This document shows, one piece after another, positions 1 to 5,258 of a stretch of DNA of 5,258 bases (the first letter of the stretch is position 1; each line of letters starts with the position of its first letter). The stretch is from Frankiales bacterium. GTDB taxonomy: Bacteria > Actinomycetota > Actinomycetes > Mycobacteriales > SCTD01. The DNA lies in assembly GCA_025965495.1 (NCBI GenBank), contig JAOPWW010000231.1, forward strand, positions 1 to 5,258, read 5' to 3'. The translations under genes and the position numbers were made by a program. Under the pieces are notes generated by a model that saw nothing but the letters and a program-made list of their open reading frames with translations, did not search any database and was not told the DNA's origin.

Positions 1-1492
1 GCACGACCAGCACCCGCACGCCACCGGCCTGCGCGCCCTCGCCGGCCGCGACCGCCCGGACCCGGGCGACCTCCGGCGCGGCCGCCCGCGCCAGGTGCTC
101 GAAGTCCTCGGCCGTCACCGCGCGCCCCCGGTGCCGCAGCACGACCGGTCCCCGCGCCTTGGCCTGCTCCACGTCCTCGGCGTCGCGCCCGCCGGCCGCC
201 GCCCGCCGGTTGACCACCTCGCTGACGTACGGCAGCGACGACGTGAGGACCGCCAGGGTGCCGGGTCCGACGTTCCCGTGCGCGCCGCCGCCGGTCCGGT
301 ACTCCCGGACGCGCACGACGGCGCCCGCCTCCGGCACCCGCCCGAGCTGCCGGACGCCGCCGTCGGGCTCGCGGACGACCGGTCCGAAGGCCAGCTCGCC
401 GGTCCGCTGCTCGAGGACGACGTGCCGGTCCAGGGGGCCGGAGTCGCCGAAGTCGGTCACGACCTCCCACGCCCGCCAGGCCGTCCCGCCCTCCTGCTGC
501 GGCTCGGCCACCTCGACGACGACCGGGCCCTCGCCGGGGACCACCGGTGCGTGCTGGAGCGTGAAGCGCTGCCCGGCCACGCCCTCGCTCGTGCCGACGA
601 CCTCGCCCAGCACGCGGTCGGCGTGCACCGCCGGGACCGTCCCTCCGACGACCGCCGCCTCCGCCGCGTGCAGCAGGGGGCTGGCGCTGTAGCCGGGCTG
701 GTCCGGTCGCGCCTCGACGACCCGGACCCGCAGCCACGCCGCGCGGGACCGGCCGAGCGCGGACGTGAGGTGCCCGCGGGGCACGTGGACCAGCACGTCG
801 CCCGGCTTGTTGAAGCCGCCGGTGCCGTCGCGCTCGACCTCGCACTCCGCCCAGCCGTCGGTGGTCCACGCCTCCCACACCAGCGGCGGGTCCTCCGGGT
901 CCACCCCGACGCCCGCCGTCGAGCAGTCCAGGGCGAGCGCGACGGCGCAGCCGCTGGCGGGCTCGGACAGGCCGAGCAGCAGGGCGTCCCCCTCCTGGGG
1001 CGGCGTCGAGAAGCAGGCGACGCCGTCACCGCGCAGCAGGGCGCCCCGGGCGTCCCGGCCGGTCCCCTCGGCGTCGACCGTGCGGACGTGGGCGAGCGTC
1101 ACCGACGGCAGCACGAGGTCCTCGACGGTGGTGAACACGACCGGGTCGCCGCCGGGCGGGCGCGGCGTCGACACCTGCGTCCCCCCGGGCACGACGACGG
1201 CGGTCGGCTGCGGCGCGGACAGCCAGAACGTCTGCGGCACCCGCGCCGCCGTCGCCGGGAACGTCGTGACGCCGAGCAGGTCCAGGAACGTCGTGTGCAG
1301 CCGGTCGGGCACGCGGTTGAGCCGGTAGACGACCTGCTCGGTCATCCACGCGAACAGCTCGATCAGCGTGACGCCGGGGTCGCTGACGTTGTGGTCGGTC
1401 CACTCGGGACAGCGCTGCTGCACCAGGCGCTTCGCGTCGTCGACGAGGTCCTGGAAGCGGCGGTCGTCGAGGTCGGGCACGGGGAGGGCCAC
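1..1492 (-). CDS. gp6-like baseplate wedge protein (putative baseplate assembly protein, baseplate J-like), 3' end cut off
   Basis: Afp11/Pvc11/Cis11-type wedge protein, the counterpart of T4 gp6; it forms the baseplate ring around the hub and transmits the contraction signal to the sheath. The frame starts with GTG at 1492-1490 and stays open to position 1, giving 497 complete codons. Residues about 1-75 match the usual N-terminus of actinobacterial 'putative baseplate assembly protein' (PVPDLDDRRFQDLVDDAK, then CPEWTDHN at about 28-35, SDPGVTLIELFAWMTEQ and YRLNRVPDR). Further on come ELAFGP near 360, a GGGAHGNVGPG loop near 400, VVNRRAAAGGRDAEDV near 427-442 and AVTAEDFEHLARAAAPEVARV near 459-479, which is typical of the baseplate J fold. 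Family members usually exceed 600 residues, so a good part lies outside the window. The start is chosen because GGAGGAG lies just upstream and it follows the gp25 stop by one base. The family call is recognition from motifs; the role is from family knowledge. Confidence 0.93.
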   Translation of the reverse strand, partial: MALPVPDLDDRRFQDLVDDAKRLVQQRCPEWTDHNVSDPGVTLIELFAWMTEQVVYRLNRVPDRLHTTFLDLLGVTTFPATAARVPQTFWLSAPQPTAVVVPGGTQVSTPRPPGGDPVVFTTVEDLVLPSVTLAHVRTVDAEGTGRDARGALLRGDGVACFSTPPQEGDALLLGLSEPASGCAVALALDCSTAGVGVDPEDPPLVWEAWTTDGWAECEVERDGTGGFNKPGDVLVHVPRGHLTSALGRSRAAWLRVRVVEARPDQPGYSASPLLHAAEAAVVGGTVPAVHADRVLGEVVGTSEGVAGQRFTLQHAPVVPGEGPVVVEVAEPQQEGGTAWRAWEVVTDFGDSGPLDRHVVLEQRTGELAFGPVVREPDGGVRQLGRVPEAGAVVRVREYRTGGGAHGNVGPGTLAVLTSSLPYVSEVVNRRAAAGGRDAEDVEQAKARGPVVLRHRGRAVTAEDFEHLARAAAPEVARVRAVAAGEGAQAGGVRVLVV

Positions 1493-1493
1493 G

Positions 1494-1907
1494 TCACTCC
1501 TCCGGAGGCAGTGAGTAGAAGGGGAACACGAGGTTGCGGGGGTCGTCGGTGTCGCGGACCAGGTAGCGGACGGTGATCCAGACGGTGCCGCTGTCGTCGT
1601 CGTCGGGGCTCGCGACGACCTCCAACACCGTGATGCGCGGCTCCCACCGGCGCAGCGACGCGCGGACCTCCGCCTCGACCTGGCCGAGCAGGGACGGGTC
1701 GGTGGGGGCGAAGACGAGGTCGTGGATGCCGCACCCGAACTCGGGCCGCATCGGCCGCTCGCCCTTCGCGGTGCCGAGCACGAGGCGGATCGCCTCGGCG
1801 ATCTCGACGTCGCCCTCGACCAGGGCGATCCCCCCGCTGGCCGTCGTGCGCAGCGGGAACGCCCACCCCCGTCCGGTGAACGGCGAGCCGTTCGAGGGCG
1901 TCGTCAT
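1494..1907 (-). CDS. gp25-like baseplate wedge protein
   Basis: A 137-residue protein of the gp25/GPW family (Afp9/Pvc9/Cis9 in eCIS; related to T6SS TssE). It sits in the inner baseplate, contacts the wedge and is where sheath assembly starts. Visible family signatures are GRGWAFPLR at residues 12-20, GGIALVEGDVEIAEAIRLVLGT at about 25-46 and the hallmark GERPMRPEFGCGIHDLVF at 49-66, followed by a helical stretch (EAEVRASLRRWEPRI) and a beta C-terminus. Length is normal for the family. Despite the old 'lysozyme' label, no catalytic role is implied. The ATG at 1907 has no recognisable Shine-Dalgarno sequence (upstream is GGTCGCGCGCGC), and no in-frame start lies between it and the VgrG stop. 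Its ATG overlaps the TGA of a 16-codon ORF, so initiation may depend on coupling. A DDDD run at residues 102-105 lies in a likely surface loop. Confidence 0.95.
   Translation of the reverse strand: MTTPSNGSPFTGRGWAFPLRTTASGGIALVEGDVEIAEAIRLVLGTAKGERPMRPEFGCGIHDLVFAPTDPSLLGQVEAEVRASLRRWEPRITVLEVVASPDDDDSGTVWITVRYLVRDTDDPRNLVFPFYSLPPEE
1497..1503 (-). promoter_or_regulatory. Shine-Dalgarno of the gp6-like gene
   Basis: The minus strand reads GGAGGAG here, inside the last codons of the gp25-like gene and 4 nt from the GTG at 1492 (6 nt if GGAGG is taken as the core). It is the strongest ribosome binding site in the window and fixes the GTG start of the baseplate J-like protein, rather than a second in-frame GTG four codons later. 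Confidence 0.8.
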
Positions 1908-1954
1908 GCGCGCGCGACCGAGAGTGCGCGCCGGGTGCCGGCAGGTGTGCTCAC
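1904..1954 (-). CDS. possible 16-codon leader ORF coupled to the gp25-like gene
   Basis: Between the VgrG stop and the gp25 ATG a GTG at 1954-1952 opens a 16-codon frame (VSTPAGTRRALSVARA) ending in TGA at 1906-1904. That stop overlaps the gp25 start as ATGA, the arrangement typical of translational coupling. The mini-ORF has a good ribosome binding site (GAGG, 6 nt spacing), while the gp25 ATG has none. The peptide is basic and resembles no family I know. It may be a non-functional coupling leader, a real micropeptide, or the remains of a lost gene such as a PAAR tip protein. Evidence is positional only. Confidence 0.4.
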   Translation of the reverse strand: MSTPAGTRRALSVARA

Positions 1955-1959
1955 GATGT

Positions 1960-1964
1960 CCCTC
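1960..1964 (-). promoter_or_regulatory. Shine-Dalgarno ahead of the VgrG-gp25 intergenic mini-ORF
   Basis: The minus strand reads GAGGG here, with GAGG 6 nt from the GTG at 1954. It lies just after the VgrG stop (1971-1969). It is about 53 nt from the gp25 ATG, too far to serve that start directly, which is why the mini-ORF is considered. Confidence 0.5.
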
Positions 1965-1968
1965 GTCC

Positions 1969-3678
1969 TCAGTTGAGCTGGATGACGGCGCCCTTGACCG
2001 TCACCGGCCCCTGCGCGTCGACCTTGACGGTGGCGCCCTTGATCTCGACCCCGGCCTTGCCCTCGAGCAGCAGCCGCGTGCTGGAGGTGACGGACACGTC
2101 GTTCGCGCCGGAGACCACGACCTTGCCCTTGCTGTCCACGGTGACGGTCGTCGTCGCGCCGTCGAGGGAGACCTTGAGCTTGTCGTCGCCCGTGGACAGG
2201 AGCACCCCCGTCCGGCCCGCCACGTCGGTCAGCACCAGGCGCTGACCGGTCCGGCTCCGCAGCGCCCGCACGGCCGTCGCCCCGGTCCCGTCGACCAGCG
2301 TCGCGGCCAGCGGCGGCGCGGCCTTCGCGCTCCACAGCCCGCCGAGCACGTAGGGCGTGCGGGTGTCGCCGTGGTCGAAGGCCACGAGGACCTCGTCGTT
2401 GACCTCGGGCATCCACGCGAGCCCCCTGTCCTTGCCGGCCCCGGGCGCGGCGACCCGGGCCCAGTCGGTCGCGTACTGGCCGGACAGCCACGGGAACGTC
2501 ACCTTGACCCTCCCCTTCTTGGTCGGGTCCTTGAGGTCGGTGACCACGCCGACGGTCACGCCCGGTACCGGGCGGTTGCCGCTGCCCGTGGGCGTCCCTG
2601 CCCGACCGCCCATGAGGCCGCGCAGGCTGCGGTCCTCCCCGCCGGCGCACTCCAGGCGCGTCCGGTACCCCTCCTCGTCGGACACGTGCTGCACCCGGGT
2701 CAGCACGTACGTGCCGTCGTGCACCGGCCCGGTCCCGACGACCTTCACCGGAACCCCCGGTCGCAGGCGGGGGTCGCCGCCGCACTCGCCCTCGACCTCC
2801 GCGTGGACGTCCGACAGCCGCGTCGCCAGCCCCTCGGCGTACGCCCTCGCCTCGGCGGCGGAGCGCAGGACCGGGCTGCCGGCGTGCACCGGCGGTGCGG
2901 CGAACGGCGTGGACAGCGTCCCGTGCGCGACCCCCGCCCTGGCGGCCGTCCCCTTCGGCGCCGACCGTCCCGCCACGGCCTTCTGGGTCGCGGGGTCCCA
3001 GCCGTCCACGGACACGTCCTTCACCTGGCCGGCGCTGGTCACCCGGACGCGCAGCCGGGACAGGTTCTCGCCCACCTCGAGCTCGATCGGCGTGCCGTGC
3101 GCCGTCGTCGGGCGTGCCCGCAGGTGGGCCTTGCCGTCCTCCATCACCAGGACACGGCCGGCGTCACGGGCCCGTGCGGAAAGGAACTCCCAGTCGCTGA
3201 CGTCCAGCTGCGCGACGTGCGCGTGCAGCAGGTTCGCGCCCTCGACCGTGCCCACGGGCAGTCCGGCCCCGGAGAGCACCGCCCGGGCGACGTCGGCCTC
3301 GGTCGCCTGCGTCCAGGAGCGGGTCCGGCGTCCACGGGTGAGCCGGTGCAGCGTGTCGTGGCACCGCGCGACGACGACCGAGCCGCGGGCGTCGTACTCG
3401 TACTCGAGCGCCGTCACCTCGCCGGTGAACAGGGTGGTGTGCGCCGGGTCGCCGAGGGCGTTGAACGCGAGCGACACCGGGGCGCCGACCCGCAGGCCCG
3501 CGTTCCCGAGCACCGAGAGGTCGGGGTCGCTCATCCGGATCGTCGCCGCGGCGGGCAGCCCGACGGCGAGGTCGACGACCACCGACGTCACGCTGCCGGC
3601 CACCTGGTCGCGCAGGGGTGAGCCCCCGACGGTGATGACCGGGACGTGGCCGAGCTCCGTCCCGGCGGTCCTCACCAC
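1969..3678 (-). CDS. VgrG-like spike protein of an eCIS baseplate
   Basis: A 569-residue spike (Afp8/Pvc8/Cis8 type), a fusion of gp27-like hub and gp5-like needle that trimerises at the tip of the inner tube. Residues about 1-350 form the gp27-like part (LFTGEVTALEYEYDARG at 83-99, CHDTLHRLTRGRRTRSW at 106-122, LDVSDWEFLSARARDAGRVL at 158-177). After a Gly/Pro linker at about 355-373, the OB fold runs from about 374 to 450 (VGVVTDLKDPTKKGRVKVTF at 376-395, then WARVAAPGAGKDRGLAWMPE, NDEVLVAF, YVLGGLW). Residues about 455-569 carry short beta repeats (KLKVSLDGATTTVTVDSKGK; the end VKGAVIQLN), as expected for a needle. There is no extra C-terminal effector domain. The start is GTG at 3678; an adjacent GTG at 3675 overlaps the LysM gene stop as GTGA and is equally plausible. 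No clear Shine-Dalgarno is seen, so coupling to the LysM gene is likely. The eCIS rather than T6SS assignment rests on neighbours. Confidence 0.95.
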   Translation of the reverse strand: MVRTAGTELGHVPVITVGGSPLRDQVAGSVTSVVVDLAVGLPAAATIRMSDPDLSVLGNAGLRVGAPVSLAFNALGDPAHTTLFTGEVTALEYEYDARGSVVVARCHDTLHRLTRGRRTRSWTQATEADVARAVLSGAGLPVGTVEGANLLHAHVAQLDVSDWEFLSARARDAGRVLVMEDGKAHLRARPTTAHGTPIELEVGENLSRLRVRVTSAGQVKDVSVDGWDPATQKAVAGRSAPKGTAARAGVAHGTLSTPFAAPPVHAGSPVLRSAAEARAYAEGLATRLSDVHAEVEGECGGDPRLRPGVPVKVVGTGPVHDGTYVLTRVQHVSDEEGYRTRLECAGGEDRSLRGLMGGRAGTPTGSGNRPVPGVTVGVVTDLKDPTKKGRVKVTFPWLSGQYATDWARVAAPGAGKDRGLAWMPEVNDEVLVAFDHGDTRTPYVLGGLWSAKAAPPLAATLVDGTGATAVRALRSRTGQRLVLTDVAGRTGVLLSTGDDKLKVSLDGATTTVTVDSKGKVVVSGANDVSVTSSTRLLLEGKAGVEIKGATVKVDAQGPVTVKGAVIQLN

Positions 3679-4346
3679 GGCGACACCGTCGTCGCGAGGG
3701 CCGAGGGCAGCTCGTCGAGGGCGGGGAGCAGGAGCCGGGAGCCGGGACGCAGCGCCATCGGGTCGTCGAGGCCGTTCGCCACCGCCAGGTCGCGCCAGTG
3801 GCGCGGGTCGCCGTACTCGGCGGTCGCGATGGAGTGCAGGCTGTCGCCCGAGACGACCTGGTGCGAGCGACGGCCGACGAGGCTGCCCGACGTCGGGTTC
3901 TGCCGCTTCTCCGGGAGCGGCACCTCCCTGAGCTGCAGGGTCACCTCGGCCCGGGTCGGCGTGCCGTCGGCGGCGAACATCGTGAACTGCGCGCTCGCCG
4001 ACTCCAGCACGACGTCGAACCAGTGCTTGCCCCAGCTGAGCGCCAGCAGCGGCGGCGACGGCGCCTTGCGCTGGACGGACTCGGGTGTCGGCTCGAGCCA
4101 GTCGAAGACCTGCTGGACGGTGTCGGCGACGCTGCGGGTCAGCGCCCGGGCGTCCAGCCGGGCCAGCACGGAGGTGGTGCGCGCCTGGCGCTGCTGGAAC
4201 TGCACGCCGGCGACGTCGGAGCCGGTGCGGACGTCGTTGTAGGTCGCGCTGGCGTCCAGGGACATCGACTCCGGGTTGTAGGGCAGCTCGAGCGCGGCGC
4301 CTCCACCGCTCTTGGGGCGCAGGGTCAGCTTGGCGACGGGTCCCAC
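3672..4346 (-). CDS. LysM-domain baseplate hub adaptor (Afp7/Pvc7/Cis7-like)
   Basis: A 224-residue structural protein linking spike and tube in contractile injection systems. Residues 1 to about 150 match the N-terminal CIS tube-protein-like domain: KLTLRP, then LPYNPESMSLDASATYND at 21-38, VQFQQRQARTTSVLARLD, LALSWGKHWFDVVLESAS at 101-118, and TPTRAEVTLQLREV at 129-142. Residues about 162-208 are a LysM domain (SHQVVSGDSLHSIATAEYGD ... WRDLAVANGLDDPMALRPGS, LLLP). In this family LysM packs within the baseplate and does not imply cell-wall hydrolysis; no catalytic domain is present. The start is GTG at 4346-4344, supported by GAGGAG 6 nt upstream and by lying 2 nt after the tube gene stop. 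The frame stays open further upstream, but that part is antiregister to the tube gene and reads as Arg/Gly-rich nonsense, so the longer version is rejected. Its stop overlaps the start of the VgrG gene. Confidence 0.93.
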   Translation of the reverse strand: MGPVAKLTLRPKSGGGAALELPYNPESMSLDASATYNDVRTGSDVAGVQFQQRQARTTSVLARLDARALTRSVADTVQQVFDWLEPTPESVQRKAPSPPLLALSWGKHWFDVVLESASAQFTMFAADGTPTRAEVTLQLREVPLPEKRQNPTSGSLVGRRSHQVVSGDSLHSIATAEYGDPRHWRDLAVANGLDDPMALRPGSRLLLPALDELPSALATTVSPW

Positions 4347-4348
4347 GG

Positions 4349-4900
4349 TCAGCTCCTCGGCGGGGGGTCGTAGGCGAAGACGAAGCCGTGGTGGACCAGC
4401 TCGAGCGTCTCGGTGGCCGCCGCCGTGCCGCCCGCCGAGAAGGTCGGGCCGGTGTACTTGGACGGGAAGACGTCGGTGAGGTCCCAGTGCGCGATCGGCT
4501 TGCCCGCGGGGTCGACCGCGCTGATGCGCGCGGTCCGGTAGGTCTGCCGGATGTCGGCGACGCTGCTGAACCAGGCCGCGAGACCGCCGCTGGCGCCGTC
4601 GACGTAGCGGGTGAGGGTCACCGGCGTGAAGCTGATCCGCCCCGGCAGCTGGTGGACGAACTCGTTCTGGCCGCCCTCGACCCAGGGCACGACCTCGTAC
4701 TCGGCGGCCAGGCCCTGGCACTCCGAGAACGTCGGCAGCGAGACGCCGTCGACCACCAGCCAGAAGCCGGTCATCATCCGGGGAGCGGTGTCCCCGGCCG
4801 GCGGGCGCGGCACCGTGGTGTACCGGCCGAACGGCTTGGGCGCGGGCAGGGTCGGCCTGGGCGGGGGCGGCGGCGCGGAGCGCTGCTGGGGCATCGTCAT
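4349..4900 (-). CDS. gp19-like tail tube / tube-initiator protein with Pro-rich N-terminus
   Basis: A 183-residue protein of the T4 gp19-like tube family, which stacks as hexameric rings to make the inner tube or its first, baseplate-proximal ring. The family core begins at about residue 42: MTGFWLVVDGVSLPTFSECQGLAAEYEVVPWVEGGQNEFVHQLPG (43-87, split here as two halves of one stretch), then SFTPVTLTRYVDGASGGLAAWFSS (90-113) and the closing beta strands WDLTDVFPSKYTGPTFSAGG and LELVHHGFVFAY. Ahead of the core are about 40 residues rich in Pro (APPPPPRPTLPAPKPFG), absent from ordinary main tube subunits. This and the position directly before the LysM/VgrG genes suggest an Afp5/Pvc5-type initiator or a minor paralogue rather than the major tube protein; that is inference. 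The ATG at 4900 lies one base after the preceding stop; Shine-Dalgarno is weak, and an ATG two codons later is an alternative. Confidence 0.9.
   Translation of the reverse strand: MTMPQQRSAPPPPPRPTLPAPKPFGRYTTVPRPPAGDTAPRMMTGFWLVVDGVSLPTFSECQGLAAEYEVVPWVEGGQNEFVHQLPGRISFTPVTLTRYVDGASGGLAAWFSSVADIRQTYRTARISAVDPAGKPIAHWDLTDVFPSKYTGPTFSAGGTAAATETLELVHHGFVFAYDPPPRS
4353..4358 (-). promoter_or_regulatory. Shine-Dalgarno deciding the start of the LysM gene
   Basis: The minus strand reads GAGGAG, 6 nt before the GTG at 4346 and inside the last codons of the tube gene. Without it, the open frame could be extended 125 codons into the tube gene. Confidence 0.75.
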
Positions 4901-4901
4901 G

Positions 4902-5258
4902 TCAGGTCCACAGGTCGGCGAGGTCGGAGGTCCGGTCGCGGTCGGCGATCAGCTCGTGGCGCAGGCGGCTGCGCAGGCGGTCGTAGAGGCGGGACGCGAG
5001 CTGGTCCAGGTGGGCCGGGGTCAGGGAGGACAACGGGTCAGGGGTCGCGGTCGGGTGTGCTCGCTCCGCTCGGGGCGCTCGGGTCGCGGGAGCGTCCTGC
5101 CGGGCGAGCTGCACGGCGGGCGCGGCTGCGGGCGCCGGTGCCGGAGCCGCAGAGGGTGAGGGGGCGGGTGCGGAGGTGGGCGCGGTCGCAGGGGCGGGTG
5201 CGGGTGCGGCGACCGACGCGGGTGACGGCAGGGCGCGCGCACGCGTCGGGAGCGGCGC
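4902..5258 (-). CDS. Pro/Ala-rich protein of unknown function in eCIS cluster, 5' end cut off
   Basis: The frame is open from the window edge to TGA at 4904-4902, giving 118 visible codons; the start lies outside. Visible residues 1 to about 60 are almost only Ala and Pro with some Ser/Thr, a likely disordered linker, and about 60-85 are Arg/Ala/Pro/Thr-rich. The last 35 or so residues form a probable amphipathic helix (LTPAHLDQLASRLYDRLRSR, then LRHELIADRDRTSDLADLWT). Small proteins with such a tail, a helix of the kind LxxLYxxLxxRLRxEL followed by DRxR, are familiar to me from actinobacterial phage-tail-like clusters beside the tube genes, but I know of no assigned function. The stop is one base from the tube ATG, so it is cotranscribed. 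A GTG at 5114 could start a 70-residue product, but the frame continues upstream with no stop and no Shine-Dalgarno was seen at 5114, so a longer protein is preferred. Confidence 0.7.
   Translation of the reverse strand, partial: APLPTRARALPSPASVAAPAPAPATAPTSAPAPSPSAAPAPAPAAAPAVQLARQDAPATRAPRAERAHPTATPDPLSSLTPAHLDQLASRLYDRLRSRLRHELIADRDRTSDLADLWT
5161..5203. repeat. short direct repeats in Pro/Ala-coding linker
   Basis: The 13-mer ggggcgggtgcgg occurs at 5161-5173 and again at 5191-5203, amid further cgggtgcgg-like copies. In the minus-strand frame these encode Ala-Pro dipeptides of the linker. This is low-complexity coding sequence, prone to length change by slippage, rather than a regulatory element. 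Confidence 0.6.

Larger units (their letters stand above)
1..5258 (-). other. eCIS tube/baseplate operon segment
   Basis: Six genes on one strand in the order unknown Pro/Ala protein, tube, LysM adaptor, VgrG, gp25, gp6. Junctions are TGA-C-ATG, TGA-CC-GTG, an overlap of 4 or 7 nt, 61 nt, and TGA-C-GTG. I see no promoter or hairpin terminator inside, so one transcript is likely. The order matches the Afp5-7-8-9-11 core, with nothing at the position of Afp10 (PAAR). The lack of T6SS membrane-complex genes, and the family-specific form of the LysM and baseplate J proteins, favour an eCIS over a T6SS or an ordinary prophage; capsid or lysis genes outside the window would change that view. Confidence 0.8.

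Noticed and set aside
95..1576. A plus-strand open frame of 493 codons opposite the gp6-like gene
   Set aside because: Its protein is Arg/Gly/Asp/Ala/Pro-rich with no recognisable domain. The opposite strand reads as a clear baseplate protein over the same stretch. Long antisense frames are expected at this GC content.
1904..2785. A minus-strand 293-codon frame inside the VgrG gene
   Set aside because: It is an Arg/Gly-rich frame-shifted reading of VgrG. Only its last 16 codons, beyond the VgrG stop, are of interest, and those have their own start.
1969..3678. VgrG as part of a type VI secretion system
   Set aside because: No T6SS membrane or TssK-like genes are visible. The LysM adaptor and the form of the baseplate J protein fit eCIS, as does the high-GC actinobacterial character.
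1573..3931. Two long overlapping plus-strand frames (682 and 524 codons) across gp25, VgrG and the LysM gene
   Set aside because: They run antisense to three recognised genes, carry no motif and have low-complexity composition, so they are GC-rich shadows.
3672..4346. LysM protein as a peptidoglycan hydrolase
   Set aside because: There is no catalytic domain. The N-terminal part matches CIS tube/hub proteins and the neighbours are baseplate genes.
4347..4721. A 125-codon upstream extension of the LysM gene
   Set aside because: It overlaps the tube gene out of frame and its residues are Arg/Gly nonsense. The GTG at 4346 has a strong ribosome site.
5021..5242. A minus-strand His/Pro/Arg-rich 73-codon frame
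   Set aside because: It is a frame-shifted reading of the Pro/Ala linker. The frame ending at 4902 is open to the edge and has a plausible folded C-terminus next to the tube gene.
1..5258. tRNA, rRNA, CRISPR, insertion sequence or riboswitch
   Set aside because: No cloverleaf, spaced repeats, transposase or inverted terminal repeats are seen. The window is almost wholly coding.

Overview
The window is very GC-rich (G/C at nearly every third codon position, three of five visible starts are GTG). Together with the protein families, this suggests a high-GC actinobacterium; nothing narrows it to a genus. All real genes are on the minus strand and read from position 5258 down to position 1. They form one tightly packed transcription unit with a gap of 1 nt, a gap of 2 nt, a short overlap, a 61-nt gap and a gap of 1 nt. 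Both ends are cut by the window edge.

The genes match the tube and baseplate core of an extracellular contractile injection system (eCIS; the Afp/PVC/Streptomyces CIS class of phage-tail-like particles). In order of transcription they are: (1) the C-terminal 118 codons of a Pro/Ala-rich protein with a charged amphipathic C-terminal helix (5258-4902); (2) a gp19-like tube or tube-initiator protein with an unusual Pro-rich N-terminus (4900-4349); (3) a baseplate hub adaptor with an N-terminal CIS tube-protein-like domain and a C-terminal LysM domain (4346-3672); (4) a VgrG-like spike (gp27 + gp5 OB fold + C-terminal beta repeats, 3678-1969); (5) a gp25-like baseplate wedge protein (1907-1494); (6) a gp6/baseplate-J-like 'putative baseplate assembly protein' (1492 to beyond position 1), of which 497 residues are visible. 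That large gene is open to the edge.

By homology, the spike sits at the end of the tube, the LysM adaptor joins hub to tube, and gp25 and gp6 form the wedge ring that triggers sheath contraction. No sheath, ATPase, toxin, tail-fibre or tape-measure gene lies in the window.

The main oddities are the lack of any PAAR tip gene at its usual place beside VgrG/gp25/gp6, and a 16-codon mini-ORF in the only intergenic gap. The mini-ORF has a good Shine-Dalgarno sequence and its stop overlaps the gp25 ATG, which has no Shine-Dalgarno sequence of its own. The Pro/Ala-rich segments of the two first genes are also notable. The core module itself belongs to a known system class; I see no evidence for an entirely new system.
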